Below, one piece after another: positions 22,116 through 33,149 of a stretch of DNA of 64,000 nt (position 1 is the stretch's first letter; the number at the start of each line of letters is the position of its first letter). The DNA lies in NCBI RefSeq assembly GCF_028389875.1, contig NC_084678.1, positions 17,328,899 to 17,392,898 of the forward strand, read 5' to 3'. The position numbers were made by a program, and so were the translations under genes. This DNA is from Rhea pennata. Its lineage: Eukaryota; Chordata; Aves; Rheiformes; Rheidae. A model generated the notes under the pieces. The model ran no database searches. It was not told where the DNA came from and was given only the letters and a program-made list of their open reading frames with translations.

Positions 22116-22916
22116 TGCCTGGTATGAGCCGGCGCCGGTCGCAGGTGGGGCCACCGGGGCCCTTCTCGCTGCGGGCGCCAGAGCCTGCTGGGATCGCGAG
22201 GAGGATCGCACGGGAGGGAGCTGGGAGCTGCCTTCCCTGCCCCACGGATGCTGTGGGAGCTGCACGGCCTCGGCCCCCGGCGGAGCGGAGCAGCTGCCCA
22301 GGCCTCCCCCCACCCTGCGCCCAGGTGAGAGCCACGGGTGCCCCGGGCCGGGCCGTGGGCCGTGGGCCGTGGGCCGTGGGCCACGAGCCGCGGCAGGTCC
22401 CGGCACGGGCAGGTCCCGGCCAGGCCAGGCTCCACCTCCGGTGCCGCGGAGCCCCGGCTGGCCGGAAGGAGAGGGCTCGCACGGGACGGACCCCGCGCCA
22501 GGCCCAGCGCGGGAGAGCCCGAGCTGCTGGCTGCCGGGGAGCGCGGAGGGCTCCCCGGGGCGTTCGCCACGGCGCGGCCGGGGTGCTGGGCTAGGAGGAC
22601 CTCTGTTTGGTCCGGGTGCTGCGGTCCCATCCATGAGGCACGTCCTCCCAGCCCTCGGCTGCAGCCAGACACACGCGGCACCCGTCCAGGCAGCGCCCGC
22701 GCCGGATGCCCCGGGGACACCCGGTGCAGGCACCGCTGGGTGGCAGCAAGTCCTGCACCCATGCCGCATTTTGAAAAGGGAGATGCAGGAGGGGAACGGC
22801 GGGGGCGTTCGCAGGAGGCCGGGGATGCGGCGGGCAGAAGCGTGTCACGCTGCGGCTGAGCCCGGCCCCCGTCCCGCTCTCCCCCGCAGCGCGGCGGCAG
22901 CGCCCAGCCGTGAGCC

Positions 22917-24694
22917 ATGGCACTGCTCACCCACCTGCTGGCCTGCGTCTTCGGCACGGGCTCCTGGGTCGCCATCAACGGGCTGTGGGTCGAGCTGCCG
23001 CTGCTGGTGACGGTGCTGCCTGAGCAATGGGACCTGCCCTCCTACATCACCATCATCATCCAGATGGCCAACGTGGGGCCACTCTTTGTCACCATCATGC
23101 ACCGCTTCAGGCCTGGCTTGCTCAAGGAGGTGGCTGTCATCTACGTGATTGTGTCCACGGGTGTCCTGGCCTGCCTCCTCCTGGCCTTCCTGTGGAGCTA
23201 CACGTCCCCCATTGCTGGGGTGCCCCACAGCACCGCATTCCTGGTCCTCACCTTCTTCCTGTCCCTGGTGGACTGCACCTCCTCCGTCACCTTCCTGCCC
23301 TTCATGATGCAACTGCAACCTCAGTATCTGACCACCTTCTTCATAGGTGAAGGGCTCAGCGGGTTGATCCCTGCTCTCATCGCGCTAGGCCAGGGCTCTG
23401 GCATCTCCAGCTGTGTCAACGTCACCCGCGTGGTCAACATCACCTCTGGCAATGAGACCACGGAGGGCAATATCTTCCAAATGGAGACCCACTACTTCCC
23501 AGCCAACTTCTCCACCCTCCTCTTCTTCCTGCTCATGACAGTGATGATGGCAGCCTGCTTGGTGGCATTCTTCTTCCTCAGCAGGCAGCCCAAGGTGTGG
23601 GAGCTCTCGCAGCAGCAGTTGTTTCCCAGCAGCGTCATCCTGAGCTCATTTGATCAGGTTCCCGAGGATGGTGATGGCTCCAGGGACAGAGGAGGCTGCC
23701 CATGCCCAAAGGATGCCAGGCAGCCTGGGGAGGCCCAACTAGAGAAGATGTCCTACTCTCTGGCCAAGCTCACCTTCATCTACATCCTCATAGCCTGGGT
23801 GAGCTCTCTGACGAACGGGGTCCTGCCGTCCGTGCAGTCCTACTCCTGCCTGCCCTACGGCAACACGGCCTACCACCTCTCCGCCACGCTCAGCTCCATG
23901 GCGAACCCCATCGCCTGCATCATCGCCATGTTCCTGCCTGGCAGGTGGGTCGTGGCGTCCCCGGGGGTCCGACCCCCACGCCAGCCAGCGGGGCACTTCC
24001 AGGCAGCCCAATGGGAGTGGCCAGGGGGAGAAGCCAAGTGGTTTGGGGATCACAGGGGTCTCCAGACCAAAGGGGTTGGGAAACCATCTTCTGCTGGGCA
24101 GGCAGAGATGACCAGGGGAGGAGGACAGGGCTGGCACGCAGCCGACCCGGCTGGAAAGACCGGACCAACTGCCTGTGCCGTGGGTCTGGCCTCTCCCACT
24201 GCGGCGAGCGGCCGTGCTGGGTGACGGGGCCGGGCTGGCAGCGATCCCCGCGTCGCCGGTGTGTCCCTTGCAGGTCCCTGGCCCTGCTGGGCGCCCTCAC
24301 CGTGGCGGGGACGGGCTTTGGCGCCTACAACATGGCCATTGCGGTGATGAGCCCCTGCCCGCTGCTGCAGCAGTCCCAGTGGGGCGACGCCGTCATCGTA
24401 AGTCGCGGTGCCCCTCCTCGGCCCGGGGACGCGCCAGCGTCGCCCCGCCGGCCCCGCTGACCGCTCTCCCCCACGCCGCAGGTGCTCTCCTGGGTGCTCT
24501 TCACCGGGACGCTCTCCTACGTGAAGGTGATGGCCGGGGTGATCCTGCGGAGCCGCAGCCACAGCGCGCTGGTGTGGTACGGGGCCATGGAGCAGCTGGG
24601 CTCCCTCCTGGGCGCCGTGCTCATGTTCCCCCTCGTCAACGTTTACGGCTTCTTCAAGTCCGCCGACTACTGCAACCTGCGGTGCCCGGCGTGA
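22917..24694 (+). CDS. SLC52A3: riboflavin transporter RFVT3
   Basis: Plasma-membrane riboflavin (vitamin B2) uptake carrier. Coding exons 22917-23944, 24274-24397 and 24482-24694 join with consensus splice sites to 454 residues. The ATG at 22917 follows a spliced leader whose acceptor ends at 22889. Family landmarks: TM1 [18 protein letters not shown]2 [51 protein letters not shown], an extracellular loop with NVT and NETT glycosylation sites, a charged cytoplasmic loop around 240-275, then [40 protein letters not shown] and the end CNLRCPA. The C-terminal half is nearly identical in pattern to human SLC52A3, and the neighbours agree. Eleven membrane segments are expected for the family and the hydrophobic blocks fit. 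Confidence 0.95.
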
Positions 24695-24859
24695 GCGGGG
24701 CCCGGCGGCGCCCCGCTGCCCGCGGACGCTCCGGCACCCGCCGGAGCCAAGCGGGACCCCTGCCCCGGGAACGGGAACGGGCCGCGGGAAGCAGCCGGGC
24801 CCCGGCTCCCGCGCCCGGCCGGCGCCCCGGGAACGGGGCGTCCCTGTAGCCTTGGAACA

Positions 24860-24865
24860 AATAGA
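24860..24865 (+). terminator. weak candidate poly(A) signal of SLC52A3
   Basis: AATAGA, a rare hexamer variant, followed at once by GGTGTTTGCTG, a GU-rich downstream element. It is the only plausible site within 300 bp of the stop. Confidence 0.3.
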
Positions 24866-26340
24866 AGGTGTTTGCTGCCCGCTCCGGCCTCCCGCCCCGC
24901 TGCGCTGCCCCGGGGAGCCCGGCCCCGCAGGGAAGGCGCCCGCCCGTGCCGCCCCGCGGCCTCCGCACCGGCGGGGATGCGGCCCCGGTTTGCTTCCACC
25001 CTTGCATGCTGCCGGGGGAAATGAGGCGGGAGGCGCGGTGACGGGCTCCACGGGCCGGGGCGCCCGGCTCCCGCTGGAGGAGCAGGGCGCCAGCCGCCCG
25101 CCCCGGCTCACCAGTCACGGCCGCCGGGGAGGGGAGCGCGGCCGCCCGGGGCCTGGCCTCACCCACTCGGCCGCCGGGGAGCGCGGCAGCCCCCGGCCCG
25201 CGGGCGGCTGCGGCCGGCTGCACGGGGGCCAGGCGAGGCCGCCGGAGCATCCGCAGCCCCGCAGCCGCACGGCCCCGGGGGGCTCCGCGCCAGGGCTGCC
25301 AGAGCCGCAGGGCCCCCCTGGAAGCAGGTGGGGAAACTGAGGCGCGGTGCGGCGGGGGCGACCCGGCCCGGGGCTCTCCGTTCCCTGCTGCCGGCTCTGC
25401 GCCCCGGCGCGGCCCGGCTCCGCGCGCGCGGCTCCCCGCGGTCCCCGGGGCGCGCGGCAGCCGTGCCTTTGTCCCCAGCTCTTTGTCTCGCAATCTGCTT
25501 CGCCCCGCGAGCGGCGGCCGCGCGCTGCCAGACGGGCTCTTGTTGTGCCCTGCAGACACGGATTCGAGCCACTTCGGGGGCTCCGACCGCCTCCCGGCCG
25601 CCTGCGCGAGGGACGCGGCCGGAATAGCTAATTGGGGCAGCCCCCTCTCCCCGCCGGCCCGCTCAGCCCCGGGCCAGGGCTCCCGCCGGCCGCGAGCCGG
25701 TCACCGGGGCATGCTGGCGCTCCGCTCGCCGCGGCCGGCTCGTGCCCCTCCATGCAGCGCCGTGCCCCATCCCGCTGGCCTTGGCATCCTTGCCAGAGCC
25801 GGTGCCCGGGGACCGCCCGGAAAGCAGCCAGGTCACTAGCCCCCGGTGCGCGGGGACGAGCCGCGGGCCGGCCAGCCGCGGCCGGGCCATCTCCGGCCTC
25901 ACAGCTGAGACCTGGGAGCCGGGGCTGAAACTGCGGCTCCGCTCCGCTCGGCGCTGCCACGAGGGGGGAAAAAAGCCCAGCAGCTGCAGCAGGAAGCAGT
26001 GAGTCATGCCGGGCGCGTGCTGGGCCGGGCCGGGCCGGCAGCGCCCAGCGCCGCAGCGTGCCCGCAGCGTGCCGGGCTGCGCCGGCGGCAGCGGGGCAGA
26101 GGCTCGGCGCCCGCCGGCATTGCCGGGCCGTCCCTGCGGGCACCGCGCATCCTTCGGGATCGGGCCCCGAGGAGCCTGCGAGCGGGATGGAGACGCGGGG
26201 AGGAGGCCGCTGCCGGTCGGGGGTGCGGGGCCACTCGGCTCCTCCGCAGCAGCGGGGAGCTGGATGTGCCCCCCCGATACGGGGGGCTCCCGCCCCCCCC
26301 ACCCGCCGCCCCCTCCCTCCCTGCCGCCTGCCCCGGAGCC
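24866..26340. other. SLC52A3-SCRT2 gap, left part
   Basis: GC-rich with no recognisable gene. A TGAGTCAT AP-1-like site occurs near 25999. Nothing else is supportable. Confidence 0.5.
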
Positions 26341-26349
26341 GCGAGCGGG

Positions 26350-26810
26350 GAACAGTTGCATTCAAGCCGTGCAAGGGGGAATTATTTCCATACAGCTGCT
26401 CAGAAAGGCACGAAATTCGGCATCGCCCAGCGGTGCTCCGGGAGGAAGGCCGGGCCTTTCTCCGCCGCCGCCGCCGCGCGGCGGGGGCTGCCGGGGGGGG
26501 GGGCCCGGCCTCGCGCGCTCAGCAATATTAGCACAGCTCCGCAGGACTGATTGCAGGTTATTAACATACATTATCTCAGTCCCCTGCCTCTGAAAGGAGC
26601 CGAGCTCCCGCTCCCTCCCCGCCCGCCCCCCTCCCCCTGTCTTTTACACTTAATTACCTCCCTTATTACACCACAGCCTGGAGAGAGAAAAAAAGCACCG
26701 GGCAGCGGGCAGGCAGGCAAGCCCGGCCCAACTAGGGCGTAAGTAATCGCCCGCTCTGCTAACGTGCCTGCAAGGAAAGGAATCGCACACACACGTCTAA
26801 ATACACAGGG
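26350..26810. promoter_or_regulatory. AT-richer cluster: candidate SCRT2 enhancer
   Basis: Several AT-rich blocks about 70-100 bp long: GGGGAATTATTTCCATACAG near 26390, GGTTATTAACATACATTATC near 26560, and CACTTAATTACCTCCCTTAT near 26650 with a TAATTA homeodomain core. They are separated by GC-rich spacers. The sequence is non-repetitive and non-coding, upstream of a neural transcription factor gene. Candidate conserved non-coding elements, not tested. Confidence 0.4.
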
Positions 26811-26914
26811 GAGCAGAGGGCCGGGAGCGCCCAGCTCCCCCCGCGCGCGCCCCGGGAAGGGGGGTCCCAGGGGCCGCGTGCCCTTGGGGCCAGCGCGACC
26901 TTGGACTCGGCACA

Positions 26915-26930
26915 GCCCTGACGTCAGGGC
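26915..26930. promoter_or_regulatory. perfect 16-bp palindrome with consensus CRE
   Basis: GCCCTGACGTCAGGGC is its own reverse complement and centres on TGACGTCA, the full CREB/ATF site (26919-26926). It is isolated, about 1.9 kb upstream of the SCRT2 start codon. Confidence 0.55.
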
Positions 26931-27374
26931 CTGGCTGCGGGGCCAGATGGGATTTGCCATCATGGGTGGAGGGCTGGGGACAGATGGGAGGAGTGGACGA
27001 GCCTCCAGCCTGTGTCGGGGGCAGCTCTGACCCCCCCCCCCAACCTCTGGGCTGGCTCCGGTGGGGACGGGATGTGCAGTGCCCCCCCACGCCTCCCCAC
27101 AGCTGGGATCTCACCTCTCACGGCCCTCGGTGCACCCGGAGCAGCGCCCGCAGCGGGGGGCAGCCCCAGCCGGGAGCAAGCCGGGGGCAGCGGGCAGGCG
27201 CGGGGGGTCTCGGGCACACGGGGGCGGCCGCCCTGGGCTGGCAGCGCGCTCCTGCGGCCCATGCAGCGCGGCCGCCTGAAGGGCCGGGGCATCCCCAGGC
27301 CGGGGGTTTCCAGCCGCGGGGCGCGGAGCGGGCGCCCCGGCTCCCCTCGCGCCGGCCGTGCCAGCACTCTGCTG

Positions 27375-27440
27375 CCGGTGATTTATCACGAACTATTATT
27401 AGTTAAGTGCTGCAATGCACTCGGCGTAATGCAAGGCGCG
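27375..27440. promoter_or_regulatory. second AT-rich island upstream of SCRT2
   Basis: GTGATTTATCACGAACTATT then ATTAGTTAAGTGCTGCAATG and GGCGTAATGCAAGG: an isolated, non-repetitive AT-rich stretch with homeodomain and C/EBP-like (TAATGCAA) words about 1.4 kb before the SCRT2 ATG. Candidate regulatory element. Confidence 0.35.
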
Positions 27441-28015
27441 GGGAAGAGCGCGGTCCTTCCTTGGGCGCTCAGAGCCGCCGCGGCTGGCAGCGCCTCCGGG
27501 GAGGAGGAGGCTGTTAGTGTAATGGGCTGGGGGGAGCCCGGGCTTTGAAGGCTGGATTGCAAAGCAAGACGAGGCTGGCTGGGGTCCCCAGCACGGTGGC
27601 ATTGCAGTGGCTTCGAGCCCGGGGCCTGGCCATTGGGCGAGGAGCTGGAGAGGATGAGAGCAACCCAGGGCCTTTGCATTGCGTCCCCCATGCTCCCAGT
27701 CCCCGGGAGCATCCCCTGAGCGGGGCACCTCGGAGGGGCTCCCGACGCAACGGCAGCAGCAGGGCTATTCCAGCCCAGGCCAGGATGCCAATCCGGCCCC
27801 AGGGAGAGCCAGCTCCGGGGTTGCAGCCCTTCCGCAGAGCTCCTCAGGGCTGGGGCCTCATCCTGCGCCGGGGCCGGGGCCGGGCCCAGGAGGGCCGCAG
27901 CGGCAGGCTCCACCATGTGTGCGGCGCGGGCGAGGGGAGGCGGGGGGCGCGGGGGATCCGGCGGGGAACAATACACCGCCACGAGCCCGGCTGCTGCTGT
28001 GGGCGGCGAAGGTCA

Positions 28016-28345
28016 CAGTGCTGCCCCGGGGACAGGGACGGGAAAAGGGACAGGACGTGGGGAAAGGGACAATGAGCAGGGATGGGGATGGGGAAAACAG
28101 ACGGGGGCAGGGAGCAGCAGCAGTGATGGGGAAAGGGACAGCGGACAGTGATGGGGACAGGACGGAGATGGGGTGGGGACAGGGACAGGGTGGAGGAGCA
28201 GGGGGGGGACAGGAACATGGATAGGGAAGAGGGCATGGATGTGGGGATAGGGAACAGGGATGGGGGCAATGGAAAGGGACAGGGGACAGGGATGGGGATG
28301 GGGAAAAGGATGTGGATAGAGAGCAGAGATGGGGACAAGGACCCC
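28016..28345. repeat. polypurine GGGACA/GGGGAT low-complexity tract
   Basis: About 330 bp almost wholly purine on the plus strand, built from GGGACAGGGA, GGGGATGGGGA and GGAAAAGGGACA words. It lies about 500-800 bp upstream of the SCRT2 start codon and could form triplex or G-quadruplex structures. Confidence 0.85.
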
Positions 28346-28846
28346 CAGCCCCGACCTTCCCAGGCCCTGCGAGCTGGTGGCAGGAGACAAAGGCAGAGGG
28401 AGGCAGCCGGTCCCCACGGCCCGTGTCCCCACCGCTGGGGCCAGAGGGGGCCGGGGGGCCGGGACCCTGCACTGCCGGCACTGGGGCACTCGGCGCTGCC
28501 GGCGGCGGCTCGGGGGGATCCGGGGGCACCGGGGGGGGGGGGGTGGGCGCGCTGCGCGGCCGGGTGGAGCAGCCCCCTCCCCACCCCCCTGCCGCCTGCC
28601 TTCCTCCCCCTCCTCCTCCTCCTCCTGCTCTCCTGCTCCTCCTCGCCGCCTGCCTCCCTCCCCGCCCCTCGCACTCGGCTCCCCGCGCCTCGCCGCCCGC
28701 ACAGCCGGTGCCCGGCGGCGCACGGCGGCCAGCAGCAGCGCGGGGCCGGGGCGCTGCGCGGGGCCGGGGCCGGGGCGCTGCGCGGGGCCGGGGCCAGGGC
28801 CGGGGCCGGAGCTGTCCGGTGCTGAAGGCGCCGGCCGGGCCCCGCC

Positions 28847-31639
28847 ATGCCCCGCTCCTTCCTCGTCAAGAAGATCAAGGCGGACGCCTTCCCGGACGCC
28901 GGGGCCCCCGCGGCCAGCTACGCCCCCCTGGAGCCCCCCTACGCGCTGCCCGGCCCCGCCGCCGGCGATGGTAAGTGCGGGGCCCCTGGGGGCTCGGGAG
29001 GGCCGGGCCGGGGCAGCGGCGCCGCGGACCCCCCCTCCCCGGGCGGGCTGCGCCCCCTCCTCCCCCGCGCCGCGCCGCGCTATTGTGCGCGCCCGGCGGA
29101 GCACCGCGGGGGCCGGCGGGGCCGCCGGGCCGGCGGGGACGCGAGGGGCCCCGGGACGCGGTCCCCGCGGCAAGTGCGGGGCGACGGAGGCGTGCGGGGG
29201 GGTCCCCGCCTTTGTGTCCCGCAGCCGGGGTGGCTGCGCGTGCCGGAGCCCGGGCGCCGTGGGGGGGACTCGTCCCCGCACGCCTTGTCCCCCTGCGGGG
29301 CCACCGGCCGCTGCCGAAGTTGGTCCGTGGGGAAATGTCACGCCTGTGTCACCCGCAGCCTGCGCAGCAGCACGGGGCCTCGGCCCCAGCCGGACCCCGG
29401 GACCCCAACCCGCCAGGCGTCGAGGCCGGCTCCCACCCAGGACAAGTTCCTGGGGGGACATGCAGCCGTCGGGCTCCCCAGAGCGGGGAGGGGACGGCAG
29501 GCGAGCGAGGCAGGGGGCAGGAGCCTCGCCGTGCCTGCGGGTTTCATTGTTTGCAGCGGTGCCCGAAGCCCCTCCAAGAGCGCAGCGGAGGCTGGCGCTC
29601 CCCGGAGCACGGGGAAGAGCCATTCGGAGCTGGGAAGGGGAGCGGGAGGGAGCAGCCGCCTTCCCCGCACCCCAGCCGGATAGGTGCAGAGGGCTGGGTT
29701 GGAGGATGCCCGGGGCACCCGGAGCTCTGTCCTGCGAGGTGAGGCTGGGGCAGGGTCCGGGAACCAGCCGGGCTCGGCAGAGACTCCCGACGGAGCGGCC
29801 CGGTTGCCTGCCCTGCAAGCGGGGGCTGGAGAGGTCTGTCCCAGGCCACGGCCCGGCCGGTCCTGGCTGCTCAGGGAGCCTGAGGCCGGGCTGGGTGCAG
29901 GTATGGGCCTGATCCAGCCAAGGGCGCCCGACCACCGCTTCCCTTGTCCCTTCTGCTCCACGCTGGCTGCTCCCCAGCAAAGCAGCTTTCTCCAGACATG
30001 GGCAGGGGTGAGAGACCTGCTTGACTGGGGTGGGGGGTTCCTGCTCTGCACCCCCTGCCTGGTCGGGAGCGACATGCCGGTGGGGGAGGGATGTGCTGCA
30101 GCTGGGCAGAAGCTGCCGACGCTGCTCTCCTGGAAATAACCTTGCTGCATGCTCGGAGGCAGCGTGAGAAATTGCTGAGCAGAGCGCTTTCTGCACAGCC
30201 CGTGTGACCGCACTGTCAGCACGGCGCGGGGAGCCGTGTGGGGGGCTGGGGGCACGGCTCTGCCACGGCCTCGCCAGGCCCCGCTCCCCACAGTGGCGTG
30301 GGGGTCCCCAGCCTGAGGGGGACAAACCACGGGCGCCCCGGCTACGGCTTGCCCCCCAGAGCAGTGGGGCGGGGGGGGCTACATTTAGAGGGTGTTTGCA
30401 CGGCTGCAGCTGGGGTGGAGTGCCCACCCCAACCTGTGGGTATGCACACACAGGGCCGAGGCGAGCCCGGCCGGGCACAGCCCGCCTGAATGCCCCCGGC
30501 AGCCCCTGCCACCACCAACGGTGCAGAAACGTCCCCTGAGGCAGTTAGCAAGGAGCCTCGTGCACGAGGCTGGGAGATGAGGAGGGCGGCGTGGGGCTGC
30601 CCAGGGCACCCCGGTGCCCCAGCGCCGCGCACGCGCTGGCAGCACGCTGGCCCCGTGGGGAGGGGGCTGCACTGCTCCCCCCGCGCCCGGCCCGTGCACC
30701 GCAGTGACCTTCGCGTGCCCGGCGCGCGGGCACGGGAATCCCACGCGGCGCCTGCTCCGCGGTGCGCCGAGAGCCGCCGGCCCGCAGCCGGCCCGCGATG
30801 GCCCCGACGCCCCGCGGGAGAGCCGGGGCGCCAGGAAGCTGCTCTCCAAGATCGGGGCTGGCCCCGCTCCCGGGGGGAGCCCGGGCTCGGGCCGGCCGGG
30901 GGGACGGTGACCGCGCTGTGTCGTCCCCGCAGGGTACGTCCCGCACTGCCTGGCGCCCGCCGGCTACGACGCCGACAAGAAGCAGGGGCTCCCGCTGCCG
31001 CCGGCCGACCCGGCTTACGCGCCGGCCCACGAGGAGTACAGCGACCCCGAGAGCCCCCAGTCCAGCTTCTCCGCCCGCTACTTCCACGGCGAGGCGGCGG
31101 TGACGGACAGCTACTCCATGGACGCCTTCTTCATCACAGACGGGCGGTCGCGGCGGCGCGGCAAGAGCCAGCGCCGCGGGAGCCACCGCCACTCGTGCCC
31201 CGAGTGCGGCAAGACCTACGCCACCTCCTCCAACCTCAGCCGGCACAAGCAGACGCACCGCAGCCTGGACAGCAAGATGGCCAGGAAATGCCCGACGTGC
31301 GGCAAAGCCTACGTCTCCATGCCCGCCCTGGCCATGCACGTCCTCACCCACAACCTCAAGCACAAGTGCGACGTGTGCGGCAAGGCCTTCAGCCGGCCCT
31401 GGCTGCTGCAGGGCCACATGCGCTCGCACACGGGCGAGAAGCCCTTCGGCTGCGCGCACTGCGGGAAGGCCTTCGCCGACCGCTCCAACCTGCGCGCCCA
31501 CATGCAGACCCACTCCGCCTTCAAGCACTACAAGTGCAAGCAGTGCGAGAAGACCTTCGCCCTCAAGTCGTACCTCAACAAGCACTACGAGTCCGCCTGC
31601 TTCAAGGGCTCCGAACACAGCTGTGCGATGGGCAACTAG
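28847..31639 (+). CDS. SCRT2: Scratch-2, neuronal C2H2 zinc-finger repressor
   Basis: Snail-superfamily transcriptional repressor of E-box genes in post-mitotic neurons. Two coding exons, 28847-28970 (donor GTAAGT) and 30933-31639, give 276 residues. The N-terminal SNAG repression motif MPRSFLVKK is intact. The Scratch-specific block EEYSDPESPQSSFSARYF then VTDSYSMDAFFITDGRSRRR precedes five C2H2 fingers: HSCPECGKTYATSSNLSRH (from about residue 128), RKCPTCGKAYVSMPALAMH, HKCDVCGKAFSRPWLLQGH, FGCAHCGKAFADRSNLRAH and YKCKQCEKTFALKSYLNKH. Human SCRT2 has a Gly/Ala-rich insertion before the fingers, replaced here by a short basic stretch (GKSQRRGSHRH). Neighbours match human 20p13, which favours SCRT2 over SCRT1. 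Confidence 0.95.
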
Positions 31640-31945
31640 CCCCCGCCGGCGCCCGGCCGCAGGGCTCCCGCGGCCGCTGCAGCCGCTCCTTCCGCGGTGC
31701 CGTCGCCGCCGGAGGACGCGTCTCCCCCCCCCCAGACCCGCCGCCCACCCCGGGACAAGGGCGCCCGGCGCTTCCCCTGGAGCATTTGAGGCGAGAAGGG
31801 GCCCCGCGGCAGCAGCCAGCCCCTCGCCCCACGTGCTCAGGGGGTCCCGGCACAGCCGGGCACGTTCCTCTGCGGGGGACTCGCTCCGGGAACCTCCCCC
31901 GGACCTGGGAGGGACCCTCCTCCCCTCGACTCCTGACGTTCCACG

Positions 31946-31982
31946 TATATTTATTTAATTTATTACTATTATTTATTTAGAG
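31946..31982 (+). promoter_or_regulatory. AU-rich element in SCRT2 3' UTR
   Basis: TATATTTATTTAATTTATTA followed by CTATTATTTATTTAGAG: at least three ATTTA pentamers overlapping in about 37 bases, 310 nt after the stop. A second cluster (GTCTATTTATTG, TTCTTATTTATATTATTTAT, CACTATTTATTTGCC) lies at about 32365-32424. Both resemble class II/III mRNA decay elements. Confidence 0.55.
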
Positions 31983-32970
31983 CTGCTGCTTCTCCTCCCG
32001 GGAAACACCAGGGGAGAAAAGACACTCACCTGCTCCCTCTGGGGGCAAAAACTCACCGCATTCAAAACCCCGATGGGACGATAGGGCCAGAGAGGTGATG
32101 AGGCCACGGGGGGGTCGGGGACGCGCACCAGGCGCTGACACCCCCGGCCCACCCTGCCCTGCCCCGCGGGGCAGAGAGCAAAGCTCCCGGCTGCGGGGGC
32201 TGCACGCGGCCCCGAAAGCGCCCGTGGCCGGAGCCGGGGCTGGGGGGCGCGGGGGTCCCCGGGGCAGGACCCTCCCCCAAACCGCACGCCTCCGCCGCCG
32301 CTCAAGCCCCGGGGCGACGGCCACGCAGCCGGAGCGGCCGGTGGTGCTGCAACGCTCGGGTGAGTCTATTTATTGTTAGTTCTTATTTATATTATTTATA
32401 ATTTAAGCTTTTCACTATTTATTTGCCAAGAGCGGCCTGGCCGTGCCAGTGCCCAGCAGCTCTTCCGCACGGCTGGCGGCGCCTGGCAGGAGGCGGCGGA
32501 GCCGCGGGGACCGGGACCAGGACGGGGCCGCGCGCAGGAGGGGCCCCGGCAACGGAGGGGTGAGGGCGCGAGCCCGCCGGGCTGGCGGCACCGGGCAGCC
32601 CCGACGCCGCGCCCCGCAAACCTCGAGCAAAAGGCAAAGCTGCCGTCCTCCGTCTTCCGCGGCGCTGCCGAGTGCCCCCGGCCCCCCCCCAGCCCCGGGG
32701 GCACCCCGGGCGTTTCTATGCAACCTCCCGGCGGGGCGCACCCTCGCCCGCCCCGCGCGCCGCCGCCGCCTCCTCCTACCTCGCACCGCGAGCCGCGGGG
32801 CCGCGCGCGGACCTTGCCGTGCCGTCTTCCTCCCCGCAGCCTTCCTCCCCGCAGTCTTCCTCCCCGCCTCGCTGGCTCCCTGCGCGCCGCCGCGTCCGCG
32901 CCCTGCCGCGCGGCTCGACGCCTCCCGCGCGCCCCGGGCCGCGGTGCTCCCCGCCGCCCCGTGTTCATAC

Positions 32971-32978
32971 TGTAAATA
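32971..32978 (+). promoter_or_regulatory. Pumilio response element
   Basis: TGTAAATA (UGUANAUA in RNA), a perfect PUM1/2 site in an AT-richer stretch that I infer to be the distal SCRT2 3' UTR. Confidence 0.4.
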
Positions 32979-33115
32979 GCAGATACTACAGCAATAATTT
33001 TCCGTGCATGATTGATTTTCTCCTGCCAGGTTTTTGTATTTGACAGATCACAGTGAGACAAGGCTACTGCTGAGAAGCGGCCACCTGCGGTATCACTTGT
33101 AATGCAATTCAGGGA

Positions 33116-33121
33116 TATAAA
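33116..33121 (+). terminator. candidate SCRT2 poly(A) signal (TATAAA variant)
   Basis: TATAAA, a recognised non-canonical hexamer, with a GU-rich GTGTGTCTC element about 25 nt downstream. No AATAAA exists between the SCRT2 stop and here. It could instead be a TATA-like word. Confidence 0.3.
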
Positions 33122-33149
33122 AGGGATTTCTGCCACTACGACGTGTGTC

